Below are positions 9,424 through 18,847 of a stretch of 64,000 nucleotides of DNA, in pieces. A model generated the notes under the pieces. That model searched no databases. It was not told the origin of the DNA and worked only from the letters and a program-made list of their open reading frames with translations. Position 1 is the stretch's first letter; each line of letters opens with the position of its first letter. Source of the DNA: Oricola cellulosilytica (GTDB lineage Bacteria; Pseudomonadota; Alphaproteobacteria; Rhizobiales; Rhizobiaceae); assembly GCF_019966575.1 (NCBI RefSeq), contig NZ_JAINFK010000001.1:248001-312000 (forward strand), read 5' to 3'. A program made the translations under genes and the position numbers.

Positions 9424-11235
9424 TCACCACCGGCGTTCGAAGCGCCGGCGCAGCAGCACGGCGACGGCATTCATGACCACCAGAAATACGAGAAGTAGCA
9501 GAATAGCGGCGGATGTCTTTTGTTGGAACGCAGGCTCGGGGAAATCAGCCCACATGTAGATTTGTACCGGCAACACGGTGGCAGGGTCGGTGAAGCCGCC
9601 CGGGATGTCGACGATAAATGCAACCATTCCGATCATCAGGAGCGGAGCGGTTTCGCCCAGCGCCTGCGCCATCCCGATGATCGTTCCGGTGAATATGCCC
9701 GGCATCGCAAGCGGCAGAACATGATGCATTACGGTCTGAATCCTTGATGCGCCGATACCAAGCGCCGCCTCGCGGATCGAAGGTGGAACGGCACGCAGCG
9801 CCGCCCGCGACGCGATGATGATGGTTGGAAGGGTCATTAGCGCGAGCACCATGCCGCCAACCAGAGGAGCCGACCGCGGCATCGCGAACCAGTTCAGGAA
9901 TACCGCAAGACCGAGCAGTCCAAACACGATCGATGGCACGGCGGCCAAATTGTTGATGTTCACCTCAATCAATTGCGTGAAGCGGTTTTTCGGGGCGAAC
10001 TCCTCAAGATAGATCGCTGCTGCAACGCCGATCGGAAACGACAGCAGCATCGTGACGATCATCGTCAGTGCGGATCCGACAGCCGCTCCCCATATGCCGG
10101 CAAGTTCCGGTTCGCGGCTCGCTCCGGTGCCGAGGAAAATGGTGTTCAAGCGGGACTCGATCCGTCCGTTGTCGTTTAGGCGATCAATCCAGACGATCTC
10201 CTTGTCAGTGATTTTCCTGAAAGATTCCGGCTTCGGGATCCGCACGAGACTCCATTCGCCGGACCGGGCAGACTCGACGCTGGAAAAAGGAATGACGACT
10301 TGGCCGCGTGCGACATCTGCTTCGACCTCCTTGACGATCATCACCCCGTCATTGATGTTGACCAGGTAGCTGGCGAATTGATCGGTCAGCGGCTCGCTTC
10401 CGGATGCCTTCGAAGCCCGCTCGCGCAGCGTCGCGGCGTCACGCTCGTAACGCTGCGCATCGGCTTCAAAGGAGGAGATGCGGGCACGCAAATCCTCGAT
10501 CTGCTGCGTACGCCGCCGAAGAGCGTCCTGCTCCTCGGTTTCAGCCAGACGCTCCTCGAATGACGTCACACGGCTGGTATCGCGTTCGGCGGCCGCGGTG
10601 AGCCGCTCCGCATTGCGTTCAAGCAGTTCTGCCTGCCGGAGAAGATCGGCCTTGATGGCTTCCAGAACAGGCGCAAAACCGCTCCTCTCCGCCACAACCG
10701 AGACCTCGCCTGTCGTCGCTGACGGCGTTGCCTTTGCATCGGGGAAAAGGGGCGCGTCTTTCCTTGCTTCCAGACCCTTAAGATAAAGATCCGCAAAGTC
10801 GTCGAGCGGAACAGAATATTCGAAACTGGAACCGACGATCGACGGATTCGACTCGACCTCCTTCCGCAGCATGACGCCGGCGCCCGAAGTGATCAGACCA
10901 CGCAACAACTTGCGGTCCTGGCGTCCTTCGACCTCCGGAAATCGGTCGTAAAGCGCATCCTGGACTATGCCCTGGAAGTTGCCTTCATCGACTTTCACCT
11001 GTGACAAATCCAGCGGAAGCGCGATGTAATTCTGACGAAATGCGGGTAGCGCCTGCGTGACAATCGTCGAGAGCAGGATCAGAAGAAAAAGTCCTGAGAG
11101 CACGACAGCGCCAGCCCCGATCCACTTGAAGCGGCTTTCGGCGCCATAGCGCGCCTTTAGACGCCGCCGCGCATTATCATTCGTATGCAGGTCGCCGGCC
11201 GGACGGGGGGGACTTGCGACGAGGGTGTCAGTCAT
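9424..11235 (-). CDS. pstA: Phosphate ABC transporter permease PstA, long form with DUF3333-type domain
   Basis: Membrane subunit of the phosphate importer. The protein has 603 residues, about twice the E. coli length. A first helix near residues 40-65 is followed by roughly 300 extracytoplasmic residues that include an Arg/Glu-rich coiled coil (about residues 220-290). The permease core then contains the EAA-like loop (EAALGIGASRIQTV) and five or so helices. I recognise this as the DUF3333-containing alphaproteobacterial form. ATG 11235 overlaps the pstC stop by 8 bases, which gives tight coupling. Confidence 0.94.
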   Translation of the reverse strand: MTDTLVASPPRPAGDLHTNDNARRRLKARYGAESRFKWIGAGAVVLSGLFLLILLSTIVTQALPAFRQNYIALPLDLSQVKVDEGNFQGIVQDALYDRFPEVEGRQDRKLLRGLITSGAGVMLRKEVESNPSIVGSSFEYSVPLDDFADLYLKGLEARKDAPLFPDAKATPSATTGEVSVVAERSGFAPVLEAIKADLLRQAELLERNAERLTAAAERDTSRVTSFEERLAETEEQDALRRRTQQIEDLRARISSFEADAQRYERDAATLRERASKASGSEPLTDQFASYLVNINDGVMIVKEVEADVARGQVVIPFSSVESARSGEWSLVRIPKPESFRKITDKEIVWIDRLNDNGRIESRLNTIFLGTGASREPELAGIWGAAVGSALTMIVTMLLSFPIGVAAAIYLEEFAPKNRFTQLIEVNINNLAAVPSIVFGLLGLAVFLNWFAMPRSAPLVGGMVLALMTLPTIIIASRAALRAVPPSIREAALGIGASRIQTVMHHVLPLAMPGIFTGTIIGMAQALGETAPLLMIGMVAFIVDIPGGFTDPATVLPVQIYMWADFPEPAFQQKTSAAILLLLVFLVVMNAVAVLLRRRFERRW

Positions 11236-12616
11236 ATTGTTCCCGGTATTTCTGGACGACGCGCAACGCGACAATGTTCAGCGTCAAAGTGATCGCGAAG
11301 AGAACGAGACCGAGCGCGAAAGCGGCCAGCGTCTTGGCGCTATCGAACTCCTGGTCTCCGACAAGCAGCGTGACGATCTGCACGGTGACGGTCGTGACCG
11401 CTTCGAGCGGGTTGGCCGTGAGGTTGGCCGCCAAACCGGCCGCCATGACAACAATCATGGTTTCACCGATCGCCCGGCTTACCGCGAGCAAGAGCGCCGA
11501 CACGATCCCCGGCAGCGCAGCCGGGAGAACAACCTTCCGGATAGTTTCGGATTTCGTTGCTCCGAGTCCGGCTGATCCGTCCCTAAGCGATTGCGGCACG
11601 GCATTAATCACATCGTCGGAAAGCGACGACACGAACGGAATGATCATGATGCCCATGACCACGCCGGCCGCCAGGGCGGACTCCGACGACACATCGAGTC
11701 CGACCGCCTCGCCTGTGCGCCGGAAGAAGGGTGCAACCGTCAGCGCGGCAAAGAAACCATAGACCACCGTCGGGATACCCGCGAGGATTTCAAGCATGGG
11801 CTTGGCAAAGGCACGGACCCGAGAAGAAGCGTAATCCGAAAGGTAGATGGCTGCCATCAGGCCTATCGGGGCTGCCACAGCCATCGCAATAACGGTGATC
11901 AAGAGCGTGCCGGCAAAGAGAGGTACCGCTCCGAACACGTCCGCGTTTGCACCTGTCGCCTCCGCGCCCGCGCCAGTGAACGCGCCTTGCGGGCTCCAAT
12001 GCAGTCCGAAAAGAAAGTTGAAAAAGGGGACCTTCTGAAAAAAACGAATTGATTCGAAGAGTAGCGAAAGCACGATCCCGATGGTCGTCACGATCGCCAC
12101 GGTCGAGCAAACAATCAGAAACACACGAAAGGTCCGCTCGACGACATGGCGGGCCCGAAAGGCAACGTCGATCCGTCCACGACCGTACACGAACCCCGCG
12201 AGGGCCAGAAACAGCGCCAGCGTGACAAGAATGGCGTTGCTCCAACGATGGAGATTGCCAAAGACCTCGGCCGCCGCTTCCTTGGTTTGATCGCTGAAGC
12301 CGACGATACCCCCGAACGCGAGAGCACGCGCATCGCGCAAGAAAGCTTCTTGCTGGGGCAGACCCATGTCGGCCAATTGATCGGCGAATAATGAGAGGAC
12401 CGCCTTCCCTTCAACGATTGGCGCGAGCCAACTCCAGAACAAAATCAGCAGCAGTGCGGGTCCCGCAGATACAAGTGCGAGAAAAATGCCGTGATAGGAA
12501 GGTCGTGAATGAAGTTTGCGGCCTGCTCTGCCGGCCCTCATTATGGCCTGACGGCGGCCAAGAAAGAAAGCTACACACACGAACGCAAGCATTGCCAAGG
12601 TCAGCAAGGAAATCAT
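11228..12616 (-). CDS. pstC: Phosphate ABC transporter permease PstC
   Basis: Partner permease of PstA. It is 462 residues long, longer than E. coli PstC because of an N-terminal part with two helices joined by an extracytoplasmic segment that precedes the core. The core has the typical EAA loop (GSAGLGATKSETIRKVVLP) and the C-terminal helices ending IVALRVVQKYREQYD. It starts at 12616, 81 bases after pstS and beyond a strong stem-loop. The pair PstC/PstA forms the phosphate channel. Confidence 0.95.
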   Translation of the reverse strand: MISLLTLAMLAFVCVAFFLGRRQAIMRAGRAGRKLHSRPSYHGIFLALVSAGPALLLILFWSWLAPIVEGKAVLSLFADQLADMGLPQQEAFLRDARALAFGGIVGFSDQTKEAAAEVFGNLHRWSNAILVTLALFLALAGFVYGRGRIDVAFRARHVVERTFRVFLIVCSTVAIVTTIGIVLSLLFESIRFFQKVPFFNFLFGLHWSPQGAFTGAGAEATGANADVFGAVPLFAGTLLITVIAMAVAAPIGLMAAIYLSDYASSRVRAFAKPMLEILAGIPTVVYGFFAALTVAPFFRRTGEAVGLDVSSESALAAGVVMGIMIIPFVSSLSDDVINAVPQSLRDGSAGLGATKSETIRKVVLPAALPGIVSALLLAVSRAIGETMIVVMAAGLAANLTANPLEAVTTVTVQIVTLLVGDQEFDSAKTLAAFALGLVLFAITLTLNIVALRVVQKYREQYD

Positions 12617-12666
12617 CGAAGACTCGCGCCCGTTTCTTGTCTGCAGCCTCGCGGCTCAACCGAAGA

Positions 12667-12686
12667 CGGGCGGCCAAGGCCGCCCG
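12667..12686 (-). other. Strong stem-loop between pstS and pstC
   Basis: A perfect 9-bp GC stem (CGGGCGGCC/GGCCGCCCG) with a 2-base loop lies 11 bases after the pstS stop. No U-run follows on the minus strand, so it is not a full intrinsic terminator. Such stem-loops often stabilise the upstream binding-protein message or reduce read-through, which would raise PstS over PstCAB. That role is inferred. Confidence 0.6.
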
Positions 12687-12697
12687 CGCAACATGCC

Positions 12698-13690
12698 TTA
12701 CATGGACATACCTTCGAGCGCCCGCGCTTTCGCGGCAACCTTGGCGCGCTCATCGTCAGGAAGCGGAATCAGACCTTTATCTGCGAGGTAACCCTCGGGA
12801 CCCCAGGCAGCGTCCGAGGTGTACTCGCTGATGAACTCCTCCATGCCAGGGATCACCCCGACGTGCTCTTTCTTCGCGTAGATGAAGAGCGAACGTGACA
12901 CGCCGTAGTCGCCTGATGCGATGTTTTCGAAGGTCGGCTCGACGCCGCCGATCGATGCACCCTGCAGCTTGTCGGCATTCTGATCAAGGAAGGAAAAGCC
13001 GAAGATCCCGAATGCATCCGGATTTGCCTCGAGTTTCTGGACGATCAGGTTGTCATTCTCGCCGGCCTCGATGAAGGCGCCGTCTTCGCGGATTTCCGTG
13101 CAAGCGCCTTCTTCGATCCCGTCCTGACATGCCTCTTCCATCACCAGTTCGACGAACGCGTCACGCGTGCCGGAGGTCGGCGGCGGGCCGAGCACTTCGA
13201 TCTTCGTGGCCGGAAGAGAAGAGTCGATATCCGACCAATCCACATTCGGGTTTGCAACGACGTTGCCGTCAACAACGACGTTCTTCGCCAAGGCCTGGAA
13301 GATTTGCTCCTTGGTGAGTTCGACTGCCGGGCCGTTCTTGGAGTTTGCCAACACAATGCCGTCGAACCCGACCTTAATTTCAATAGGGGTCGCGCCAGCG
13401 TCCAGGCAGCTCTTCAGTTCGGTGTCTTTGATCGCACGCGACGCATTGGTGAAATCAGGGGTACCTTCACCAACTCCTGCACAAAACAGCTTCATGCCAC
13501 CGCCAGTGCCGGTCGATTCGACAACTGGAGTCGGAAACTGGCCGCCCTGACCGAGCTTCTCAGCAACTGCGGTCGTAAACGGGAACACCGTCGACGAGCC
13601 AACGATCTGAATTTGGTCGCGAGCCTGTGCAACGGTTGTCAGCGCCGAGGCGGCGACTGCTGCAGCAAGCGCAATTTTGAAGGTCTTCAT
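12698..13690 (-). CDS. pstS: Periplasmic phosphate-binding protein PstS
   Basis: Captures phosphate for the Pst importer. A Sec signal peptide spans residues 1-21 (MKTFKIALAAAVAAS through AQA), and the mature protein has the phosphate loop IVGSSTVFPF and the SGTRDAF segment that contacts the ligand. The 330 residues belong to the alphaproteobacterial PstS group. ATG 13690 has GGAGAG upstream; longer in-frame starts would place residues before the signal peptide. A Pho box lies about 85-110 bases upstream, so PhoB very probably drives transcription from here. Confidence 0.96.
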   Translation of the reverse strand: MKTFKIALAAAVAASALTTVAQARDQIQIVGSSTVFPFTTAVAEKLGQGGQFPTPVVESTGTGGGMKLFCAGVGEGTPDFTNASRAIKDTELKSCLDAGATPIEIKVGFDGIVLANSKNGPAVELTKEQIFQALAKNVVVDGNVVANPNVDWSDIDSSLPATKIEVLGPPPTSGTRDAFVELVMEEACQDGIEEGACTEIREDGAFIEAGENDNLIVQKLEANPDAFGIFGFSFLDQNADKLQGASIGGVEPTFENIASGDYGVSRSLFIYAKKEHVGVIPGMEEFISEYTSDAAWGPEGYLADKGLIPLPDDERAKVAAKARALEGMSM

Positions 13691-13773
13691 AATTCTCTCC
13701 CATGTGGGCATTCGTGACACAACACCGGTCCAGCCGGACAATCGGGTTTCTATAGTTGGTCAAACGAGCTTTT

Positions 13774-13802
13774 ATGACGGTATGACTACAGTTTTATGAC
13801 AA
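13774..13802 (-). promoter_or_regulatory. Pho box (three PhoB half-sites) upstream of pstS
   Basis: On the minus strand three 7-mers recur at exactly 11-base spacing: TTGTCAT (13802-13796), CTGTAGT (13791-13785) and CCGTCAT (13780-13774), separated by AAAA and CATA. The classical Pho box is CTGTCAT repeated with 4-base AT-rich spacers. The spacing and two of three repeats match well. It lies between phoR and pstS and points toward pstS. Confidence 0.85.
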
Positions 13803-13816
13803 TTCAGCCTGTTGTT

Positions 13817-15178
13817 TTATCTACGCTTTTGGCGACCGCTCGCTTCATGGACAGGTTCTGTGGGAAGCGTTGCAACAAATGAGGCCCCCCTTCCCGGCAC
13901 CGAGCTTATCGAAAGACGCCCTCTATGCCGGGTCAGAATGTGTTTGACGATCGCCAGGCCCAAACCGGTGCCTTTCTTTGCCCGGCTCGACTCGACGTCG
14001 ACCCGATAAAACCGCTCGGTCAGCCGCGGAATGTGGTCTTCGGCGATGCCCGGACCATAATCACGGACGATGACGCGCACACTTTGCGCGCCACCATCGT
14101 CCACGCGCTCGGCGTGGAAATCTATCATTTTTCCAGTTGCCGCGTACCGGATAGCGTTTTCGAGAAGATTACTGAAGACTTGGATCAGTTCGTCACGGCT
14201 TCCGCGAACTCGGCATCCGGGATCTTCAACAGCGTCAAAATCAACATTCAGGGTCACATCTACCTCTTCGACCTGAGAGGCCAGCGAAGCAGCGACGTGA
14301 CGAAGCACCTCGGCAATATTGAGGAGTTGGAACTCCGTGCGCCCGGAGGCCGTCTCAAGACGACTCAGAGACAGAAGGTCATCGATTAGCCGGGACATTC
14401 GGTTAGCCTGCTCCTGCATGATCGCCAAAAAACGGTCACGAGCGGTCGCGTCATTGCGCGCAGGTCCGGACAGCGTCTCAATGAACCCGCTCAATGAGGC
14501 GAGCGGCGTCCGCAGTTCGTGGCTGGCATTGGCGATGAAATCAGACCGCATACGATCGAGACGATGCATCTCGCTCAGATCGCGCAGGTATAGCAGGAAC
14601 GGCTCGTCGTCCTCCCATTCGGCGGGAAGAGCAACGATCGCAGCCTGGAACCACCTTTCGATGGGGTACCTTTCGACGATCTCGACGGGCTCCGGGGTCT
14701 CCCCGGCAAGAGCGCGCTTTATCATCGACAAGAGTTCGGGATTGCGAAAACGGGTGAGCGCCGATGAGCCTGGCTGGATAGTGTTGTTGAACACCTGACG
14801 CGAGGCCGCGTTGAGAGACCGTACAGTGCCCTCGGAATCGAGAAGCAGGATTGGATCCGGCAAGCTATCGAGCAGCACGTCGCTGCGCTTGCGGTCATGG
14901 GCCAGAGGCACTTCCGGCTGACGTTCTTCCGGTGACGCCGCGACGATTCCGACCGGAGCAGCCCCGAATGCTGCAATTACAGCTACAACACATGCGAGGA
15001 CCGCCAGGAGCGAAAGCGATCCGGCCACGTACAGCACTGCAAACAGCCCTGTTGCCACGGCCACCGGATAGCGGTTGGACCTCAAACGCCTGAGAAACAT
15101 GCGGATAAGGGAGTGTCGGTCATCGGAATCGGGCGATGGGTTGTGTGTGTCGGATCGCTGAATGTTGGAGTTCTCCAT
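13817..15178 (-). CDS. phoR: Phosphate regulon sensor histidine kinase PhoR
   Basis: Membrane kinase that phosphorylates PhoB in low phosphate. Two adjacent helices near the N-terminus (about residues 38-82) form the anchor. A PAS domain follows (LLDSLPDPILLLDSEG), then the H-box NASHELRTPL with His about residue 220, and the catalytic domain with the N-box (NLLENAIRYA), DYGPGI and GTGLGLAIVKH. There is no large periplasmic sensor, as usual for PhoR. The start is uncertain: ATG 15178 (453 residues), ATG 15229 and TTG 15265 are all in frame and none has a strong ribosome site. It is divergent from ppk2. Confidence 0.95.
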   Translation of the reverse strand: MENSNIQRSDTHNPSPDSDDRHSLIRMFLRRLRSNRYPVAVATGLFAVLYVAGSLSLLAVLACVVAVIAAFGAAPVGIVAASPEERQPEVPLAHDRKRSDVLLDSLPDPILLLDSEGTVRSLNAASRQVFNNTIQPGSSALTRFRNPELLSMIKRALAGETPEPVEIVERYPIERWFQAAIVALPAEWEDDEPFLLYLRDLSEMHRLDRMRSDFIANASHELRTPLASLSGFIETLSGPARNDATARDRFLAIMQEQANRMSRLIDDLLSLSRLETASGRTEFQLLNIAEVLRHVAASLASQVEEVDVTLNVDFDAVEDPGCRVRGSRDELIQVFSNLLENAIRYAATGKMIDFHAERVDDGGAQSVRVIVRDYGPGIAEDHIPRLTERFYRVDVESSRAKKGTGLGLAIVKHILTRHRGRLSISSVPGRGASFVATLPTEPVHEASGRQKRR

Positions 15179-15282
15179 CGCGTAATTAACCGACTGAGAA
15201 CGGAAAGCTTGCAGATCTCTGGACGGCATATCCCGCAAATCGTACGCTTGATGACCGGCACTCAAGAGAGCATCGCAGGAAC

Positions 15283-16176
15283 ATGAAAGCAGACAACCGG
15301 CGCATTGAAGTCGAAGTCGACGGGGAAACGAAGGTGTTTGACATCGACGATCCGCAGTTGCCGGATTGGGTTGACGATCACGACATAACCGCAGGGGGCT
15401 ATCCCTACAAGAAGAAGCTCAAGCGAAAGGATTACGAGAAAGAAATCGCCGCACTTCAGGTCCAGCTCGTCAACCTCCACACCCACATGCAGAACACGGG
15501 GGCACGTGTCATCGCCGTTTTCGAGGGGCGGGACGCGGCCGGAAAGGGCGGGTCGATCGGCGTCCTTCACGAATTTCTTAATCCGCGCACTGCACGAAAT
15601 GTCGCACTTTCCAAGCCGTCAGACGTGGAGCGCGGCCAATGGTACTTTCAGCGCTATGTCGAGCATTTTCCCACTACCGGGGAACTCGTGAGTTTTGACC
15701 GGTCATGGTACAACCGCGGCGGCGTAGAGCCGGTGATGGGGTTTTGTACGCCGGCAGAGCATCAGGCTTTTCTGGCGGATGCGCCGGAATTCGAAAAGAT
15801 GATCGTCGGCGAAGGCATTCATTTCTTCAAGTTCTGGCTTAACATCGGCCGGGAGACACAGCTGAAACGCTTTCATGACAGAAGGCACAGCCCGCTGAAA
15901 CATTGGAAGCTCTCGAGCATCGATATCATCGGCATGCAGAAATGGGATGACTACACCCGCGCGCGCGACACGATGCTGGCGGCGACGCACTCGGAACACG
16001 GGCCGTGGACCGTGGTGCGCATGAACGACAAGCGCCGTGGCCGCATTGAGGTGCTTCGGCACCTTCTGATCAATATAGATTTCGACGGGAAGGATCGGAA
16101 AGCGATCGGCGAACCGGACGCCGCAATCATTGGCTCTGGGCCAATGGTTGCCGTAGCCAATCGCAGCCCGGACTAG
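15283..16176 (+). CDS. ppk2: Polyphosphate kinase 2
   Basis: Phosphotransferase of the PPK2 family that moves phosphate between polyphosphate and nucleoside diphosphates. Walker A is [10 protein letters not shown] (81-90), Walker B-like SFDRSWYNR (137-145), and a lid segment rich in Arg/Lys follows near residues 200-215 ([16 protein letters not shown]). The 297 residues indicate a one-domain, class I enzyme. AGGA precedes ATG 15283. Its place beside phoR links phosphate sensing with polyphosphate storage, though I see no clear Pho box on this side. Confidence 0.93.
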   Translation: MKADNRRIEVEVDGETKVFDIDDPQLPDWVDDHDITAGGYPYKKKLKRKDYEKEIAALQVQLVNLHTHMQNTGARVIAVFEGRDAAGKGGSIGVLHEFLNPRTARNVALSKPSDVERGQWYFQRYVEHFPTTGELVSFDRSWYNRGGVEPVMGFCTPAEHQAFLADAPEFEKMIVGEGIHFFKFWLNIGRETQLKRFHDRRHSPLKHWKLSSIDIIGMQKWDDYTRARDTMLAATHSEHGPWTVVRMNDKRRGRIEVLRHLLINIDFDGKDRKAIGEPDAAIIGSGPMVAVANRSPD

Positions 16177-16182
16177 AGCCTG

Positions 16183-17289
16183 CTACCCGTCGAATTCGCG
16201 AACTCGAACCGAGGAAAGATTCACCGCACGCGCTTCTTCGTCGAGGTCCGTCACAATGTGAAGTTCTCCAGCCCGCGATATGCTTGAAGATTCCGGTAAT
16301 TCCACCCGGAACAGAAACTCATTGTCGGACTGGGTGACGTTGAAACGTAGCCGTCCGCAATCTCCGAGTTCGGCGAGATTGCAGGTAATCGAAATCTGCG
16401 TCGGCGCATCCTCACCCGATCTGGCGGTGACGGAAAACTGAGCCGTCCTTCCGGCTAGGCTCTGCAAAGTACCCGGTGGAATGTCGATGATGATCGCGCT
16501 CTCTTGATCCGGTGAAACAATACGCGCGAAATGTCCGAACGCATTCCCGTCAATTGCCGCAGTGGCGCTGCCTTCCAGCGAGATCGTTGTGGGGTCGGAC
16601 GGTTCGAACAGCGAAATCCAGCCTTGACCATCTTCCGGGTCGAGCGAGACCCGCGCCGGCGCTGAAAGGTTCTCCGAGCGGCGCTCTCCTTCGAAACTCT
16701 CGTTTTCCAATTGCAGCGGGGGATTTGGAACCGACGCGTCGCGCTCGGCGATGGACCGGTACGCGCCCGTGGAAATGACCCACCACGCCCCGAGGATAGC
16801 CAGTCCCACCAGAACCGTTGCTGTCAGTATCGTGGCGAAGGGGGCTCGCCGAATTGCTGACTTTCTCCTCGCTGGAGAGGTGCCTTTTTCGTTCCCGCCG
16901 GATCGCTCGCGCTCTTCAGGACGAACGGCAAGGCCCCCAGGTGCCGTGTGCCTATCGCGCGGCGCAGCCGTAAGCACCGGCTCGTCTTTGCGCTCGGGCG
17001 CGGCGCTCACATCGGAACGCACCTCTGGCATCAGCTCCTCCGGTCCGAATGCCTGGGTTGAGAAGGGTTGGGAACGGTCCGCGGCGGCATATTCCGCCTC
17101 GGTTGAGCGAATAGCGGCGGCCAGTCTCTTCTGGCGGGCGGCGACTTCCTGAGGATCGATCTCGCCGCGATTCTCGGATCTGCGCTCCAAGGCGGTTGCG
17201 GCAGCGCGATAGACTCGCTTCCGAAAAGCCTCATTGGAGACGTCGCCCTTAGCAAGCGCATTTTTCAGTGCTGTTTCTAGATCACTCAC
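16183..17289 (-). CDS. Membrane protein of unknown function, single helix
   Basis: I do not recognise a named family. The N-terminal 80 residues are helical and charged (SDLETALKNALAKGDVSNEA, then an Arg/Ala-rich stretch), and a disordered Glu/Arg/Pro-rich linker follows. One membrane helix lies near residues 150-175 (APFATILTATVLVGLAILGAWW), and the roughly 190-residue C-terminal domain is probably periplasmic and beta-rich, with two Cys. I chose GTG 17289 because residues upstream of it look like translated intergenic DNA. It converges on ppk2 with a 6-base gap and is divergent from the flavoprotein gene. Confidence 0.7.
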   Translation of the reverse strand: MSDLETALKNALAKGDVSNEAFRKRVYRAAATALERRSENRGEIDPQEVAARQKRLAAAIRSTEAEYAAADRSQPFSTQAFGPEELMPEVRSDVSAAPERKDEPVLTAAPRDRHTAPGGLAVRPEERERSGGNEKGTSPARRKSAIRRAPFATILTATVLVGLAILGAWWVISTGAYRSIAERDASVPNPPLQLENESFEGERRSENLSAPARVSLDPEDGQGWISLFEPSDPTTISLEGSATAAIDGNAFGHFARIVSPDQESAIIIDIPPGTLQSLAGRTAQFSVTARSGEDAPTQISITCNLAELGDCGRLRFNVTQSDNEFLFRVELPESSSISRAGELHIVTDLDEEARAVNLSSVRVREFDG

Positions 17290-17530
17290 CGGTCTCAATC
17301 CGTTTCGGTCTGCAGGAAGCCTCAACACGAAAAATGGTTCCGTGCGCAGCTGTCGTCGCGGAACCTTGCGGGCGCCGCTCGGGCATTTGCCATACTTGTC
17401 GGAGCAATGAAAGGCGCGGCGAGCGGCAGTCGTGTTCATCAAGCGCGTGCCGATGCGCCCGCCGTTATGGGTCACGACAGCATAGAATACCGCTTCATCC
17501 ACTTGCCAGAGTTTCATAGTCTGATAGGCC

Positions 17531-17553
17531 TTACGTTTACGCAAACGTCAAAA
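17531..17553 (+). promoter_or_regulatory. ACGT-type palindromic operator upstream of the flavoprotein gene
   Basis: TTTACGCAAACGTCAA (17536-17551) fits TTnACGTnnACGTnAA with one mismatch, and a further ACGT lies just upstream (17533-17536). It is 16 bases before the start codon at 17568. The form resembles sites of MerR-family LiuR-type regulators of branched-chain amino-acid and fatty-acid degradation. The regulator itself is not in the window. A near-identical site precedes the acyl-CoA ligase at 57 kb. Confidence 0.55.
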
Positions 17554-17567
17554 TACTGGAGTGGGAA

Positions 17568-18530
17568 ATGGCGCTGTCGTCGGTTTTAAAGGACAATCTC
17601 AGGTTGCCGGTCGTCGGCGCTCCACTGTTCATAGTCTCTCATCCTCCGCTGGTGCTGGCGCAGTGCAAGGCCGGAATTGTGGGGTCGTTTCCCGCGCTCA
17701 ATGCGCGTCCTGAGAGCCAACTGGATGAGTGGCTCGCCGAAATCACCGGAGCTTTGGCGGATCACAATCAGAAAAATCCGGATAATCCTGCTGCGCCCTT
17801 TGCGGTCAACCAGATCGTTCACACCTCGAACAAACGTCTCGAGCACGACCTCGGACTGTGCGTCAAATACAGGGTTCCAATCGTCATTTCCTCACTCGGC
17901 GCAGTGCCGGAGGTAAATCAGGCGATCCATTCCTATGGTGGGATCGTGCTGCACGATATCATTAACAACAGGCACGCCAACTCCGCTATCCGCAAAGGTG
18001 CGGACGGCCTCATTGCGGTCGCAGCAGGCGCCGGCGGCCATGCCGGGCCGTATTCTCCCTTCGCGCTCATCCAGGAAATTCGTGAATGGTTCGACGGCCC
18101 CCTGCTCCTCTCCGGGGCAATCGCCAATGGCGGTGCGGTCCTCGCCGCGCAGGCCATGGGGGCGGATCTCGCCTATATCGGATCGCCATTCATCGCAACC
18201 TGCGAAGCACGGGCGGTGGATGCTTACAAGGAAATGATTGTCGAGAGCGACGCAAAGGACATCGTCTACTCAAACTACTTCACCGGCATCCACGGCAATT
18301 ATCTAAAACCGTCAATCGCAAAGGCTGGAATGGATCCAGAAAATTTGCCGGAGGCCGACCCCTCGAAGATGGATTTCTCGAAGGCGTCCCAGCCAGGCAG
18401 CAAGGCTTGGAAAGACATCTGGGGATGTGGCCAAGGCATCGGGGCAGTGAAGGAGATTCAGCCGGTCGCCGATCTCGTAGGACGACTTCACCGCGAATAC
18501 CAAGCGGCAAGAACGATGATCTGCGGGTAG
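17568..18530 (+). CDS. Nitronate monooxygenase-like NAD(P)H-dependent flavin oxidoreductase
   Basis: TIM-barrel FMN enzyme of the 2-nitropropane dioxygenase family, which includes nitronate monooxygenases and enoyl-reductase-like proteins. The glycine-rich FMN phosphate site GAGGHAGPYSPF is near residues 153-164, GAIANGG is near 183-189, and the C-terminal region has GCGQGIGAV. The 320 residues are normal. GGAGTGGGAA precedes ATG 17568. The substrate is unknown. The shared operator with the acyl-CoA ligase gene suggests a role in acyl or branched-chain catabolism rather than nitro-compound detoxification. Confidence 0.88.
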   Translation: MALSSVLKDNLRLPVVGAPLFIVSHPPLVLAQCKAGIVGSFPALNARPESQLDEWLAEITGALADHNQKNPDNPAAPFAVNQIVHTSNKRLEHDLGLCVKYRVPIVISSLGAVPEVNQAIHSYGGIVLHDIINNRHANSAIRKGADGLIAVAAGAGGHAGPYSPFALIQEIREWFDGPLLLSGAIANGGAVLAAQAMGADLAYIGSPFIATCEARAVDAYKEMIVESDAKDIVYSNYFTGIHGNYLKPSIAKAGMDPENLPEADPSKMDFSKASQPGSKAWKDIWGCGQGIGAVKEIQPVADLVGRLHREYQAARTMICG

Positions 18531-18771
18531 CCGCGATCCGCATGGTAACCTTGTGACGGTTCGATGCCTGGATACGAGTTAACGAACCGTTGACTGCCAT
18601 CAGACGTTCGATCTTGTTTCCATGGGAGTCGGGTCATGTTTTTTCGAATTTGTCGACTTGGACGCAGGAAAACGGGTACGCGCCGATCCCGGTAACGCAA
18701 TCACCCTTGAATTCGGGCGGCATTATCAGTAAATCGCGGCAGATCATTGGCGCGGACGACCGACGCCACGG
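18531..18771. other. Intergenic stretch before tRNA-Thr
   Basis: Between the flavoprotein stop and the tRNA I see no convincing gene, hairpin with U-run, or recognised site. Short open frames on both strands lack ribosome sites. Confidence 0.5.
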
Positions 18772-18847
18772 GCCGCATTAGCTCAGTTGGTAGAGCACAT
18801 CATTCGTAATGATGGGGTCAGGTGTTCGAGTCACCTATGCGGCACCA
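18772..18847 (+). tRNA. tRNA-Thr (anticodon CGT)
   Basis: 76 bases with a perfect 7-bp acceptor stem (GCCGCAT/ATGCGGC), the D-loop AGCTCAGTTGGTAGAGC, an anticodon arm CATCATTCGTAATGATG with CGT in the loop, a T-loop GTTCGAGTC and an encoded CCA end. It decodes ACG. Confidence 0.97.
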
